From Pseudorhizobium flavum (GTDB lineage Bacteria > Pseudomonadota > Alphaproteobacteria > Rhizobiales > Rhizobiaceae): a stretch of DNA of 64,000 nt. Below the pieces are notes generated by a model. The model was not told the origin of the DNA. It did not search any database and saw nothing but the letters and a program-made list of their open reading frames with translations. This document shows positions 36,028-44,109 of this stretch, piece after piece. The stretch spans positions 1-64,000 of the forward strand of contig NZ_LR723671.1 of assembly GCF_902502825.2 (NCBI RefSeq). Reading direction: 5' to 3'. The number at the start of each line of letters is the position of its first letter. Position 1 is the stretch's first letter. A program made the translations under genes and the position numbers.

Positions 36028-36755
36028 CGCCCCTGCTCGAGTTGAAGACCCTCCAGGTTGGCTACGGCGAGTCCCTCGTGCTTCAGGATTTGTCGCTGAG
36101 CGTCAACGAAGGGGAGATCGTCTGCCTTCTCGGCGCCAACGGCGCTGGCAAGACCACGACCACCCGTGCCATTTCCGGCCTCATCGCCCCGCGCTCGGGA
36201 GAGATACGCTTTGCCGGTAAGGACATCACCACGCTGCCGGGCCACGAGCGGGTGACGCGCGGCATCTGCCTCTCGCCGGAAGGCCGGCAGGTCTTTCCCA
36301 ATTTCACCGTGCACGAAAACCTGCTGATCGGCTCCTACAATCCCGCCGCGCGGCAGCGCCGGGTGGAGAAGCTGGAGGAGGTCTACGGTCTGTTCCCGCG
36401 CCTTGCCGAGCGGCGCAAGCAGAAGGCCGGGCTTATGTCGGGCGGCGAACAGCAGATGCTGGCGATCGGGCGGGCGCTGATGGGCTGCCCGCGGCTGCTG
36501 GTGCTGGATGAGCCCTCGCTGGGCCTGGCGCCGAAGATCATCATCGACCTCTACGAGACCATCGCGACGATCGCCCGGCAGGGCCTCAGCATCCTGTTCG
36601 TCGAGCAGAATGTGCAGGCCGCCCTGCTGATCGCCGACCGCGGCTATGTCATCGCCAACGGCCACATCGCCGCGGCCGGCTCCAGCGCCGACTTGAGCAA
36701 GGCCGAGTTCGTGCAGGAAGCCTTCCTCGGGAAGAAGCCCGTGGCGGCCGCGTGA
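36024..36755 (+). CDS. livF: ABC transporter ATPase, LivF type
   Basis: Overlaps LivM by ATGA. The 243-residue ATPase has Walker A GANGAGKTT (about 37-45), the LivF-type loop LSPEGRQVFPNFTVHENL, signature MSGGEQQMLAIGRALM and Walker B LLVLDEPSLGL. It powers the importer. LivF precedes LivG here, opposite to the commonest order. Confidence 0.94.
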   Translation: MTPLLELKTLQVGYGESLVLQDLSLSVNEGEIVCLLGANGAGKTTTTRAISGLIAPRSGEIRFAGKDITTLPGHERVTRGICLSPEGRQVFPNFTVHENLLIGSYNPAARQRRVEKLEEVYGLFPRLAERRKQKAGLMSGGEQQMLAIGRALMGCPRLLVLDEPSLGLAPKIIIDLYETIATIARQGLSILFVEQNVQAALLIADRGYVIANGHIAAAGSSADLSKAEFVQEAFLGKKPVAAA

Positions 36756-36794
36756 GCCCAAGCAAACCCATTCGTGACGCCTGCGAGGACAATC

Positions 36795-37526
36795 ATGTTG
36801 AAACTCACCAATGTTTCGAAGTCGTTCGGAGGGCTCAAGGCGATCTCGGACCTGACGTTCGAGGTCCGGCCCAACCAGTTCTTCGGCATCATCGGCGCCA
36901 ATGGCGCCGGCAAGACGACGCTGCTCAACCTGATCACGGGTTACACGCCACCGTCGGAAGGCAGGATCGAATTTGAGGGCATGCCGATCCACGGCCTGCC
37001 GCCCTATCGCGTAGCCCATTGCGGCATCGGCCGCACGTTCCAGATCACCCAACCCTTCGCCGAAATGTCGGTGCTCGACAATGTCATGACCGGGGCGCTG
37101 TTTTCGAGGAACGGCGCGCGCCGCTCGCTCAGGCAGGCAAGGGCGATGTGCGACGAGCCGCTGCGCCTCGTCGGCCTTGCGGATCAGGCCCACCAGCTCG
37201 CCGGCGTCCTGACGCTCGGCGCGCGCAAGAAGCTGGAACTCGCCCGCGTCCTGGTCACGGAACCACGGCTCCTCTTGCTTGACGAGGTGATGGGCGGGCT
37301 GACGCCGCATGAGATCGACGACCTCGTGGAAACCCTGCGGCGCGTCCATGCCGCCGGCACTACCATTGTCATGATCGAGCACGTCCTGCACGCGATCATG
37401 AACCTTTCCGATCACGTCTTCGTGCTGAATTTCGGGCGCGAGCTCTATCGCGGCACGCCGGACGACGTGGTGAACCATCCCGAGGTGATCGCGGCCTATC
37501 TCGGCAAGCCGTTGACCGAGCAATAG
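36795..37526 (+). CDS. livG: ABC transporter ATPase, LivG type
   Basis: Start ATG at 36795 after GAGGAC. The 243-residue ATPase has Walker A GANGAGKTT, the LivG-type GIGRTFQITQPFAEMSVLDN and Walker B LLLLDEVMGGL. The signature loop is the relaxed TLGARKKLELAR common in LivG proteins. Fifth gene of the importer set; the hydratase/lyase genes follow immediately in the same transcript. Confidence 0.93.
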   Translation: MLKLTNVSKSFGGLKAISDLTFEVRPNQFFGIIGANGAGKTTLLNLITGYTPPSEGRIEFEGMPIHGLPPYRVAHCGIGRTFQITQPFAEMSVLDNVMTGALFSRNGARRSLRQARAMCDEPLRLVGLADQAHQLAGVLTLGARKKLELARVLVTEPRLLLLDEVMGGLTPHEIDDLVETLRRVHAAGTTIVMIEHVLHAIMNLSDHVFVLNFGRELYRGTPDDVVNHPEVIAAYLGKPLTEQ

Positions 37527-37539
37527 AATGGAAGAAGGC

Positions 37540-38409
37540 ATGTCGGTTGGTAGCGGAAAATTCCTTGATGTCGATCGCCTGCGCGGCTGGATCGGCCGTG
37601 AGGAGACGGTCACCGATACGGTCGACGCCGATCTCGTCCGCAAGTTCAACGCGGCGCTGGACCTGCCGGTAGGTCAGCCTGCAACGGGCGATGTCGCGCC
37701 GCTGTTGATCCATTTCTGTCTCGGCCAGCCGGCGGTGCCGACCGGGCAGCTCGGCGGGGACGGTCATCCGCAAAAGGGTGGCTTCCTGCCGCTGGTGCCG
37801 CTGCCGCGCCGCATGTGGGCCGGCGGCAGCCTCCGCTTTTCCGACGATCTGAAGGTCGGCGATACCGTACGGCGCGTCTCGCGTATCGCCGAGGTTTCCG
37901 TCAAGGACGGGCGCTCGGGCACCCTGTGCTTCGTCACCGTCGATCATCGCTTCGACATCGATGGCCGCGTGGTGATCGAGGAGCGGCAGGATATCGTCTA
38001 TCGTGAGGCCGCCACGGGCGGCCCCGCCGCCAAGCCCGCCGCGCCTGCCGAACCCGTTGCGCCGGGGACGCATCGCCGCGTCGTGACGCCCGGCGCGCCG
38101 CTGCTCTTCCGTTACTCCGCTTTGACCTTCAACGGGCATCGCATCCATTACGACCGGGCATATGCCCGCGACGTTGAGCTCTATCCCGGCCTCGTCGTGC
38201 ACGGTCCGCTGCAGGCAACGCTCCTCCTGCATTTCGCGGCGGAGCTCAAGGGCGGGGCGCCTGCAAGCTTCAGCTTCCGCGGCCAGTCGCCGCTGTTCGA
38301 TGACGACCGGATCAATCTCCATGCCGTGGAGAGGGACGGAACGCTGTCGCTCTGGACGATGCGCGACGGCGGCCCCGTCGCGATGAGCGCGGAGGCGCGC
38401 TGGGTATGA
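37540..38409 (+). CDS. mesaconyl-C4-CoA / itaconyl-CoA hydratase-like (HTD2/MaoC fold)
   Basis: Start at 37540 (MSVGSGKFLDVDRL), with AAGAAGG upstream; the ATG at 37528 is an alternative. The 289-residue double-hotdog protein has an N-terminal FAS1-like dehydratase half (PLPRRMWAGGSLRF). Its C-terminal half carries the hydratase signature LLFRYSALTFNGHRIHYDRA followed by YPGLVVHGPLQATLLL. Proteins of this type hydrate mesaconyl-C4-CoA or itaconyl-CoA to citramalyl-CoA. Overlap by ATGA with the CitE-like lyase supports that pairing, since the lyase would take citramalyl-CoA. Confidence 0.8.
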   Translation: MSVGSGKFLDVDRLRGWIGREETVTDTVDADLVRKFNAALDLPVGQPATGDVAPLLIHFCLGQPAVPTGQLGGDGHPQKGGFLPLVPLPRRMWAGGSLRFSDDLKVGDTVRRVSRIAEVSVKDGRSGTLCFVTVDHRFDIDGRVVIEERQDIVYREAATGGPAAKPAAPAEPVAPGTHRRVVTPGAPLLFRYSALTFNGHRIHYDRAYARDVELYPGLVVHGPLQATLLLHFAAELKGGAPASFSFRGQSPLFDDDRINLHAVERDGTLSLWTMRDGGPVAMSAEARWV

Positions 38410-39194
38410 TGGCGCTCGATTTCGTTTCCCCGCTCTTCGTCCCGGCGGATAGACCGGAACGTTTTGAGAAAGCCGCCGCGTCGGGTGCCGATGCGATCAT
38501 CCTCGACCTCGAGGATGCCGTCGCGCCGCAACGCAAGGACGCGGCGCGCGTCGCGCTGCGGGCGGATTTCACGAGCCTTCCGGTCTTCGTGCGCGTCAAC
38601 GGCATTTGCACGCCTTGGCACAAGGCCGATGTGGCCGCCGCAGCAAGGCTCTCTGTTGACGGCATCGTCCTGCCCAAGGCCGAAGCCGGTGACCGGCTCG
38701 ATCTCCTCTTGAAGGAGAGCGCCGTTCCGGTTCTCGCCCTGATCGAAACGGTGCGCGGCCTTGCGGAGGCGCGGCGCATCGCCTGCCTCGACGGCGTGGC
38801 GCGCCTCGTCTTCGGGTCGATCGATTTCTGCGCCGATCTCGGCGCGGCCCATACGCGCGAGGCCCTGCTTGCCGCACGCAGCGAACTGGTGCTCGCCTCG
38901 CGGCTCGCCGGCCTTCCCGCGCCCATCGACGGTGTGACGACAGCCATCGACGACGCCGCGCTAGCGACTGCCGACGCGCGCCATGCGCTCGACCTCGGTT
39001 TCGGCGGCAAGCTCGCCATCCATCCGAAGCAGGTGGAGCCGATACTGACAGGGTTCCGGCCCGAGGCTACTGAGATCGAATGGGCGTGCAAAGTGCTTTC
39101 AAGTGGTGACGGCGCGGCGGCCGTGGATGGCGCGATGGTCGACGAACCCGTCCGCATCCGAGCGCGCGGTATCCTCAAACGTGCCGATCAATGA
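38406..39194 (+). CDS. CitE-like CoA-ester lyase (citramalyl-CoA lyase candidate)
   Basis: The 262-residue HpcH/HpaI-type barrel has PADRPERFEKAAASGADAII, LDLEDAVAPQRK, VRVNGICTPWH, VLPKAEAGD, LIETVRGLAEA (catalytic Glu) and LVFGSIDFCADLG (metal Asp). Stand-alone CitE-like proteins beside an HTD2 hydratase cleave citramalyl-CoA to acetyl-CoA and pyruvate in itaconate and mesaconate degradation. No citrate lyase alpha or gamma gene is nearby, excluding citrate lyase itself. Malyl-CoA lyase-type activity is an alternative. Confidence 0.85.
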   Translation: MMALDFVSPLFVPADRPERFEKAAASGADAIILDLEDAVAPQRKDAARVALRADFTSLPVFVRVNGICTPWHKADVAAAARLSVDGIVLPKAEAGDRLDLLLKESAVPVLALIETVRGLAEARRIACLDGVARLVFGSIDFCADLGAAHTREALLAARSELVLASRLAGLPAPIDGVTTAIDDAALATADARHALDLGFGGKLAIHPKQVEPILTGFRPEATEIEWACKVLSSGDGAAAVDGAMVDEPVRIRARGILKRADQ

Positions 39195-39214
39195 GGAGTT
39201 GAAGGAAGGAAGCC

Positions 39215-39964
39215 ATGAAGATCCTGGTCGCTGTAAAGCGAGTCGTTGATTACAACGTGAAGATCCGCGTGAAGTCCGACGGCTCGGGTGTCGAGCTTGC
39301 CAATGTGAAGATGTCGATGAACCCGTTCGACGAGATCTCGGTGGAAGAGGCGCTGCGGCTGAAGGAAGCCGGCAAGGCGGAGGAAGTCGTCGTCGTGTCG
39401 ATCGGTCCGGCCAAGGCCGAGGAGACGCTGCGCACCGCGCTCGCCATGGGCGCCGATCGTGCCGTGCTGGTCGAGACGGGAGACGCCGTCGAGCCGCTAG
39501 CGGTCGCCAAGATTCTCAATGGCGTGGCCGAGGCCGAACAGCCCGGCCTGATCATCGTCGGCAAGCAGGCGATCGACGACGATTCGAACCAGACCGGCCA
39601 GATGCTCTCGGCGCTGCTCGGCTGGGCGCAGGCGACCTTCGCCTCCAAGGTCGAGATTGGTGAAGGCTCTGCCCAGGTCACCCGCGAGGTCGACGGTGGC
39701 CTGCAGACCATCGAGGTGAAGCTTCCGGCCGTGGTCACGACGGACCTGCGCCTCAATGAGCCGCGCTATGCCTCGCTGCCGAACATCATGAAGGCGAAGA
39801 AGAAGCCGCTCGACAAGAAGAGCCCGGCCGACTTCGGCGTCGACACGAGCCCGCGCCTGAAAGTGCTGAAAACCGAGGAGCCGTCCGGCCGCAAGGCGGG
39901 CGTCAAGGTCAAGTCGGTCGCCGAGCTCGTCGAGAAGCTCAAGACCGAAGCTGGCGTGCTTTGA
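39215..39964 (+). CDS. etfB: electron transfer flavoprotein beta subunit
   Basis: The 249-residue protein is full length with the EtfB pattern: [36 protein letters not shown], the AMP-binding [20 protein letters not shown], and the recognition loop [16 protein letters not shown] that docks on acyl-CoA dehydrogenases. It takes electrons from the four ACADs of the island. RBS GGAAGGAAG. Housekeeping etf genes are normally chromosomal, so this copy makes the island self-sufficient. Confidence 0.95.
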   Translation: MKILVAVKRVVDYNVKIRVKSDGSGVELANVKMSMNPFDEISVEEALRLKEAGKAEEVVVVSIGPAKAEETLRTALAMGADRAVLVETGDAVEPLAVAKILNGVAEAEQPGLIIVGKQAIDDDSNQTGQMLSALLGWAQATFASKVEIGEGSAQVTREVDGGLQTIEVKLPAVVTTDLRLNEPRYASLPNIMKAKKKPLDKKSPADFGVDTSPRLKVLKTEEPSGRKAGVKVKSVAELVEKLKTEAGVL

Positions 39965-39991
39965 TCCGGACGAATTGAGGAGATTACGGAC

Positions 39992-40921
39992 ATGGCCATT
40001 CTTCTTCTGGCAGACCACGACAACGCCATCCTTTCCGACCAGACCGCCAAGGCGCTGACGGCATCCTCCAAGATCGGCTCCGACGTGCATATGCTCGTCG
40101 CGGGCTCCGGCGCAAAGACTGTGGCCGAACAGGCAGCGAAGCTCTCGGGCGTGACGAAGATCCTCGTCGCCGACGATGCAAGCCTTGCCAACAACCTGGC
40201 CGAGCCGCTGGCGGCGCTGATCGTCTCGCTTGCCGGCTCCTATGACGCGATCGTCTCGGCCGCCACCTCGGTCGGCAAGAACGTGCTGCCGCGCGTCGCA
40301 GCGCTGCTAGACGTCGCGCAGGTCTCGGAGATCGTCGAGGTCATCTCGGCCGACACGTTCAAGCGTCCGATCTATGCCGGCAATGCCATCCAGACGGTGC
40401 AGTCCGCCGATACCAAGAAGGTGATCACCGTTCGCACGGCGTCCTTCGCCGCTGCACCGGAAGGCGGCAGCGCGGCCATCGAGACTATCTCTGCTGTAGC
40501 CAACCCTGACCTTTCCACCCATGTCAGGGATGCGCTGTCCTCGTCGGACCGTCCGGAGCTGACGTCGGCGAAGATCATCATCTCGGGCGGCCGCGCGCTC
40601 GGCTCGTTTGAGAAGTTCCAGGAAGTGATCCTTCCGCTCGCCGACAAGCTCGGCGCCGCCGTCGGTGCGTCCCGGGCAGCCGTCGATGCGGGCTATGCGC
40701 CGAATGACTGGCAGGTCGGGCAGACGGGCAAGGTCGTCGCACCGCAGCTCTACATCGCCTGCGGCATCTCGGGTGCCATCCAGCATCTTGCCGGCATGAA
40801 GGACAGTAAGATCATCGTCGCGATCAACAAGGACGAGGAGGCGCCAATCTTCCAGGTCGCAGACTACGGCCTTATTGGCGACCTCTTCGACATCCTCCCC
40901 GAACTCGAGAAGGCGCTCTGA
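39992..40921 (+). CDS. etfA: electron transfer flavoprotein alpha subunit
   Basis: The 309-residue protein has the FAD-binding C-terminal domain: [57 protein letters not shown] and [19 protein letters not shown]. The gap to etfB is 27 bp with GAGGAG. Forms the EtfAB heterodimer that delivers electrons to the quinone oxidoreductase encoded next. Confidence 0.95.
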   Translation: MAILLLADHDNAILSDQTAKALTASSKIGSDVHMLVAGSGAKTVAEQAAKLSGVTKILVADDASLANNLAEPLAALIVSLAGSYDAIVSAATSVGKNVLPRVAALLDVAQVSEIVEVISADTFKRPIYAGNAIQTVQSADTKKVITVRTASFAAAPEGGSAAIETISAVANPDLSTHVRDALSSSDRPELTSAKIIISGGRALGSFEKFQEVILPLADKLGAAVGASRAAVDAGYAPNDWQVGQTGKVVAPQLYIACGISGAIQHLAGMKDSKIIVAINKDEEAPIFQVADYGLIGDLFDILPELEKAL

Positions 40922-40926
40922 GCAGG

Positions 40927-42591
40927 ATGGTGTCGATGCAGGAACGCACCGAACGCGAGAGCATGGAGTTCGACGTTGTGATCGTCGGTGCGGGGCCTGC
41001 CGGCCTTTCCGCGGCGATCCGTCTGAAGCAGGTCGATCCGGACCTCACCGTCGTCGTCTTGGAAAAGGGCTCGGAGGTCGGCGCGCATATCCTCTCCGGC
41101 GCCGTCGTCGATCCCATCGGCATCGACCGACTCTTGCTGGATTGGCGCGCGGATGCCGACCATCCCTTCAAGACGGAGGTGACGGACGATCACTTCCTGT
41201 TCCTCGGCCCGGCCGGTTCCATCCGCCTGCCGAACTTCGCCATGCCGCCCTTGATGAACAACCACGGCAACTACATCGTCTCGCTCGGCAATGTCTGTCG
41301 GTGGCTGGCGACCAAGGCGGAAGAGCTTGGCGTCGAGATCTATCCCGGCTTTGCCGCAACCGAAGTGCTCTATAACGACGAGGGCGCCGTCATCGGGGTC
41401 GCCACCGGCGACATGGGCATCGAGCGCAACGGTGAGCCCGGACCGAACTATACCCGCGGCATGGCGCTGCTCGGCAAGTACACCCTCATCGGCGAAGGCG
41501 TGCGGGGCTCGCTCGCCAAGCAGCTCATCCAGAAATTCGATCTCCAAAAGGATCGCGAGCCGCAGAAATTCGGCATCGGCCTCAAGGAACTCTGGCAGGT
41601 CAAGCCGGAAAACCACAAGCCCGGCCTCGTGCAGCACTCCTTCGGCTGGCCGCTCGGCATGAAGACCGGCGGCGGCTCGTTCCTCTATCACCTCGAAGAC
41701 AACATGGTCGCCGTCGGCTTCGTGGTGCATCTCAACTACAAGAACCCCTATCTCTTCCCCTTCGAGGAGTTCCAGCGCTTCAAGACGCATCCGGCGATCC
41801 GCGGCACCTTCGAGGGCGGCAAGCGGCTCTCCTACGGCGCGCGTGCCATTACCGAGGGCGGCTACCAGTCGGTGCCGAAGCTCTCCTTCCCCGGCGGTGC
41901 GCTGATCGGCTGCTCGGCCGGCTTCGTCAACGTGCCGCGCATCAAGGGCAGCCACAATGCGGTGTTCTCGGGCATGCTCGCCGCGGAGAAGCTGGCGGAT
42001 GCCATCGCCAACGGCCGCGCCAATGACGAGCCGATCGAGATTGAGCTGGGCTGGCGCGACAGCGCCATCGGCTCGGACCTGAAAAGGGTGCGCAACGTCA
42101 AGCCGCTCTGGTCGAAGTTCGGCACGGCGGTGGGCGTGGTACTCGGCGGTCTCGACATGTGGACGAACGCGCTGCTCGGCTTCTCCTTCTTCGGGACCCT
42201 GAAGCACGGCAAGACCGATGCCGAGAGCCTGGAACCGGCTGCCAAGCACAAGCCGATCGCCTATCCGAAACCGGATGGGGTCCTGACCTTCGATCGCCTG
42301 TCCTCGGTCTTCCTGTCCAACACCAACCATGAGGAAGACCAGCCGATCCACCTTCAGGTGAAGAACCCGGAATTGCAGAAGACGTCCGAGCTCGACGTCT
42401 ATGCCGGCCCGTCGACGCGCTACTGTCCGGCCGGCGTCTACGAATGGGTGGAGAAGGACGGCAAAGATGTCTTTGTCATCAACGCGCAGAACTGCGTCCA
42501 CTGCAAGACCTGCGACATCAAGGATCCCACCCAGAACATCAATTGGGTGCCGCCGCAGGGCGGTGAAGGGCCGGTCTATCCGAGCATGTAA
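40927..42591 (+). CDS. electron transfer flavoprotein-ubiquinone oxidoreductase
   Basis: The 554-residue protein has an N-terminal FAD motif VVIVGAGPAGLSAAIRLKQ (about 17-35). The C-terminal 4Fe-4S ligands are the Cys of STRYCPAGVYEW and three in NCVHCKTCDIKDP. It passes ETF electrons into the membrane ubiquinone pool. It starts 5 bp after etfA. The EtfB-EtfA-ETF-QO order on one operon gives a dedicated electron outlet for the island's dehydrogenases. Confidence 0.95.
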   Translation: MVSMQERTERESMEFDVVIVGAGPAGLSAAIRLKQVDPDLTVVVLEKGSEVGAHILSGAVVDPIGIDRLLLDWRADADHPFKTEVTDDHFLFLGPAGSIRLPNFAMPPLMNNHGNYIVSLGNVCRWLATKAEELGVEIYPGFAATEVLYNDEGAVIGVATGDMGIERNGEPGPNYTRGMALLGKYTLIGEGVRGSLAKQLIQKFDLQKDREPQKFGIGLKELWQVKPENHKPGLVQHSFGWPLGMKTGGGSFLYHLEDNMVAVGFVVHLNYKNPYLFPFEEFQRFKTHPAIRGTFEGGKRLSYGARAITEGGYQSVPKLSFPGGALIGCSAGFVNVPRIKGSHNAVFSGMLAAEKLADAIANGRANDEPIEIELGWRDSAIGSDLKRVRNVKPLWSKFGTAVGVVLGGLDMWTNALLGFSFFGTLKHGKTDAESLEPAAKHKPIAYPKPDGVLTFDRLSSVFLSNTNHEEDQPIHLQVKNPELQKTSELDVYAGPSTRYCPAGVYEWVEKDGKDVFVINAQNCVHCKTCDIKDPTQNINWVPPQGGEGPVYPSM

Positions 42592-42693
42592 CATCGCGGG
42601 TCAAGGTCAAATGCGTGTCCTGACCGTCGTGGTGAAAGGACAAACGAGACTGACCAAGGCTATTGCGGCAAGTCTTTTTGTTGGCCCCGGTTC

Positions 42694-43938
42694 ATGGAGC
42701 ATTTTATGTCAGAACGGCGCGTGAAAGGCATATTGTCCTCCGACAAGTGGAAAACGAATGATACCAACGTGTTAATTATGATGACATTCGCGCATACCTG
42801 CGCGGCGGCGGCAATGTTCATGCTCGCAGCTCTCGGTCCGACACTGGAGGCCGAGCTGGGCTTGCATGCATCGACGATCGGCTATCTTATGGGACTCGCT
42901 TGGGCATGCGGAAGCGTTGCTTCGATATTGATTGGCGTTGTCATTGTCCGCTACGGTCCCACAGTGGTTCTTCAGTTTGGTCTACTCTTTCTCGCTATGG
43001 GTGCGCTAACGCTCGCTATAAGCCGAGGGGTCACCTTTCTCGCGCTCAGTATGGCCATCATCGGCGGCGGATATGGTATTGTTGGGCCTAGTTCCTCTGT
43101 GATCCTGGCGCAGTTCTGCCGTCCGGAGCGCCGGAATTTCACCTTTTCGATCAAGCAGACCGCAACGCCGGGCGGAACAGCCGTCATGGGGGTGGTCGCG
43201 CCCTATGTGACCGCGACAGCTTCATGGCCCTGGACCGGGATCGTTGTCGCTATGGTCTCAGCGCTGCTGGCGGTGGTGGTTTTCGGTTTCAAGACCCAAT
43301 GGAATCATATTGTGCCGGATCCGGGCTCGTCACACTTTGGTGGTCTACGGCTGATCTTCGCAAACTCACGCCTTCGCCGCCTTGCCATCATGTGTTTTTT
43401 GTTCGCCTGCGCGCAAGTCGGCATGACGGCCTATCTCGCTTTGGGGCTGGCAAGCCTCGCCGAATTCTCGCCCGCGGCAGCGGGCACGGCCCTTTCCTTA
43501 TCATCGGCGGCAGCCATCGCCGGCCGCTTCATGGTCGGCTACCTAGCGGATCGTGCGAGGACTACCGAGCATGTCCTGCTTGGGACCGGGCTAGCAAACG
43601 CCGGCGCCATTTGCACTCTTGCCCTGGTTTCGCCAGCCTGGCCTACGATTTCGATTTACCTGCTAGTTATCATCTTCGGGGTAGCGGGGCACTCTTGGGC
43701 AGGGCTCTACCAGGCAGCCGTAGTGACCGCCGGTCCGTTGAACCGGGCCAGCGAACTTGTTTCAGGTAGTTTTGCTTTTATGTTCCTTGGTGGTGTCGCG
43801 GGGCCTTTGTTCAGTGGGTTAGTGTTCGCCTTAACGCACAGCTATATGATTACGTTGTTCTTCCTTGGAGGGATCGCACTAACCGGCGCGTTAATCATTG
43901 CTATGACAATAGCTGGAGTAAATAGCGAGGAAAACTAA
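42694..43938 (+). CDS. MFS transporter
   Basis: The 414-residue protein (or 410 from the ATG at 42706) shows about twelve hydrophobic helices, with an MFS loop 2-3 variant (VRYGPTVVLQ) and YLADRARTTEHVLL at the corresponding place in the second half. It resembles carboxylate and oxalate/formate-type carriers; substrate unknown. It follows ETF-QO by 102 bp and probably ends the operon. Its codon use is A/T-richer than the preceding genes, suggesting a separate origin. The 171 bp after it hold no gene. Confidence 0.88.
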   Translation: MEHFMSERRVKGILSSDKWKTNDTNVLIMMTFAHTCAAAAMFMLAALGPTLEAELGLHASTIGYLMGLAWACGSVASILIGVVIVRYGPTVVLQFGLLFLAMGALTLAISRGVTFLALSMAIIGGGYGIVGPSSSVILAQFCRPERRNFTFSIKQTATPGGTAVMGVVAPYVTATASWPWTGIVVAMVSALLAVVVFGFKTQWNHIVPDPGSSHFGGLRLIFANSRLRRLAIMCFLFACAQVGMTAYLALGLASLAEFSPAAAGTALSLSSAAAIAGRFMVGYLADRARTTEHVLLGTGLANAGAICTLALVSPAWPTISIYLLVIIFGVAGHSWAGLYQAAVVTAGPLNRASELVSGSFAFMFLGGVAGPLFSGLVFALTHSYMITLFFLGGIALTGALIIAMTIAGVNSEEN

Positions 43939-44109
43939 GGTTGATCGGCAGTTAATAGGGACGACTACTCCGTATAAGAATACTGAGAGCAAATCCTAGT
44001 TCAGCACCAAGTCTACCCACCTAACCGGAACATCAGTACGTTCGCCGTATGGCGGCAACGGGCAAGTTGTACGCTCGATACCCAATATACTGTCTCTGAG
44101 GATAAGCAT

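Noticed and set aside
38406..39194. Citrate lyase beta subunit
   Set aside because: No alpha or gamma subunit or citG/citX genes; the ATGA overlap with an HTD2 hydratase favours a stand-alone CoA-ester lyase.
40864..42594. 576-codon minus-strand frame opposite ETF-QO
   Set aside because: ETF-QO on the plus strand has FAD and 4Fe-4S motifs; the antisense frame has none.
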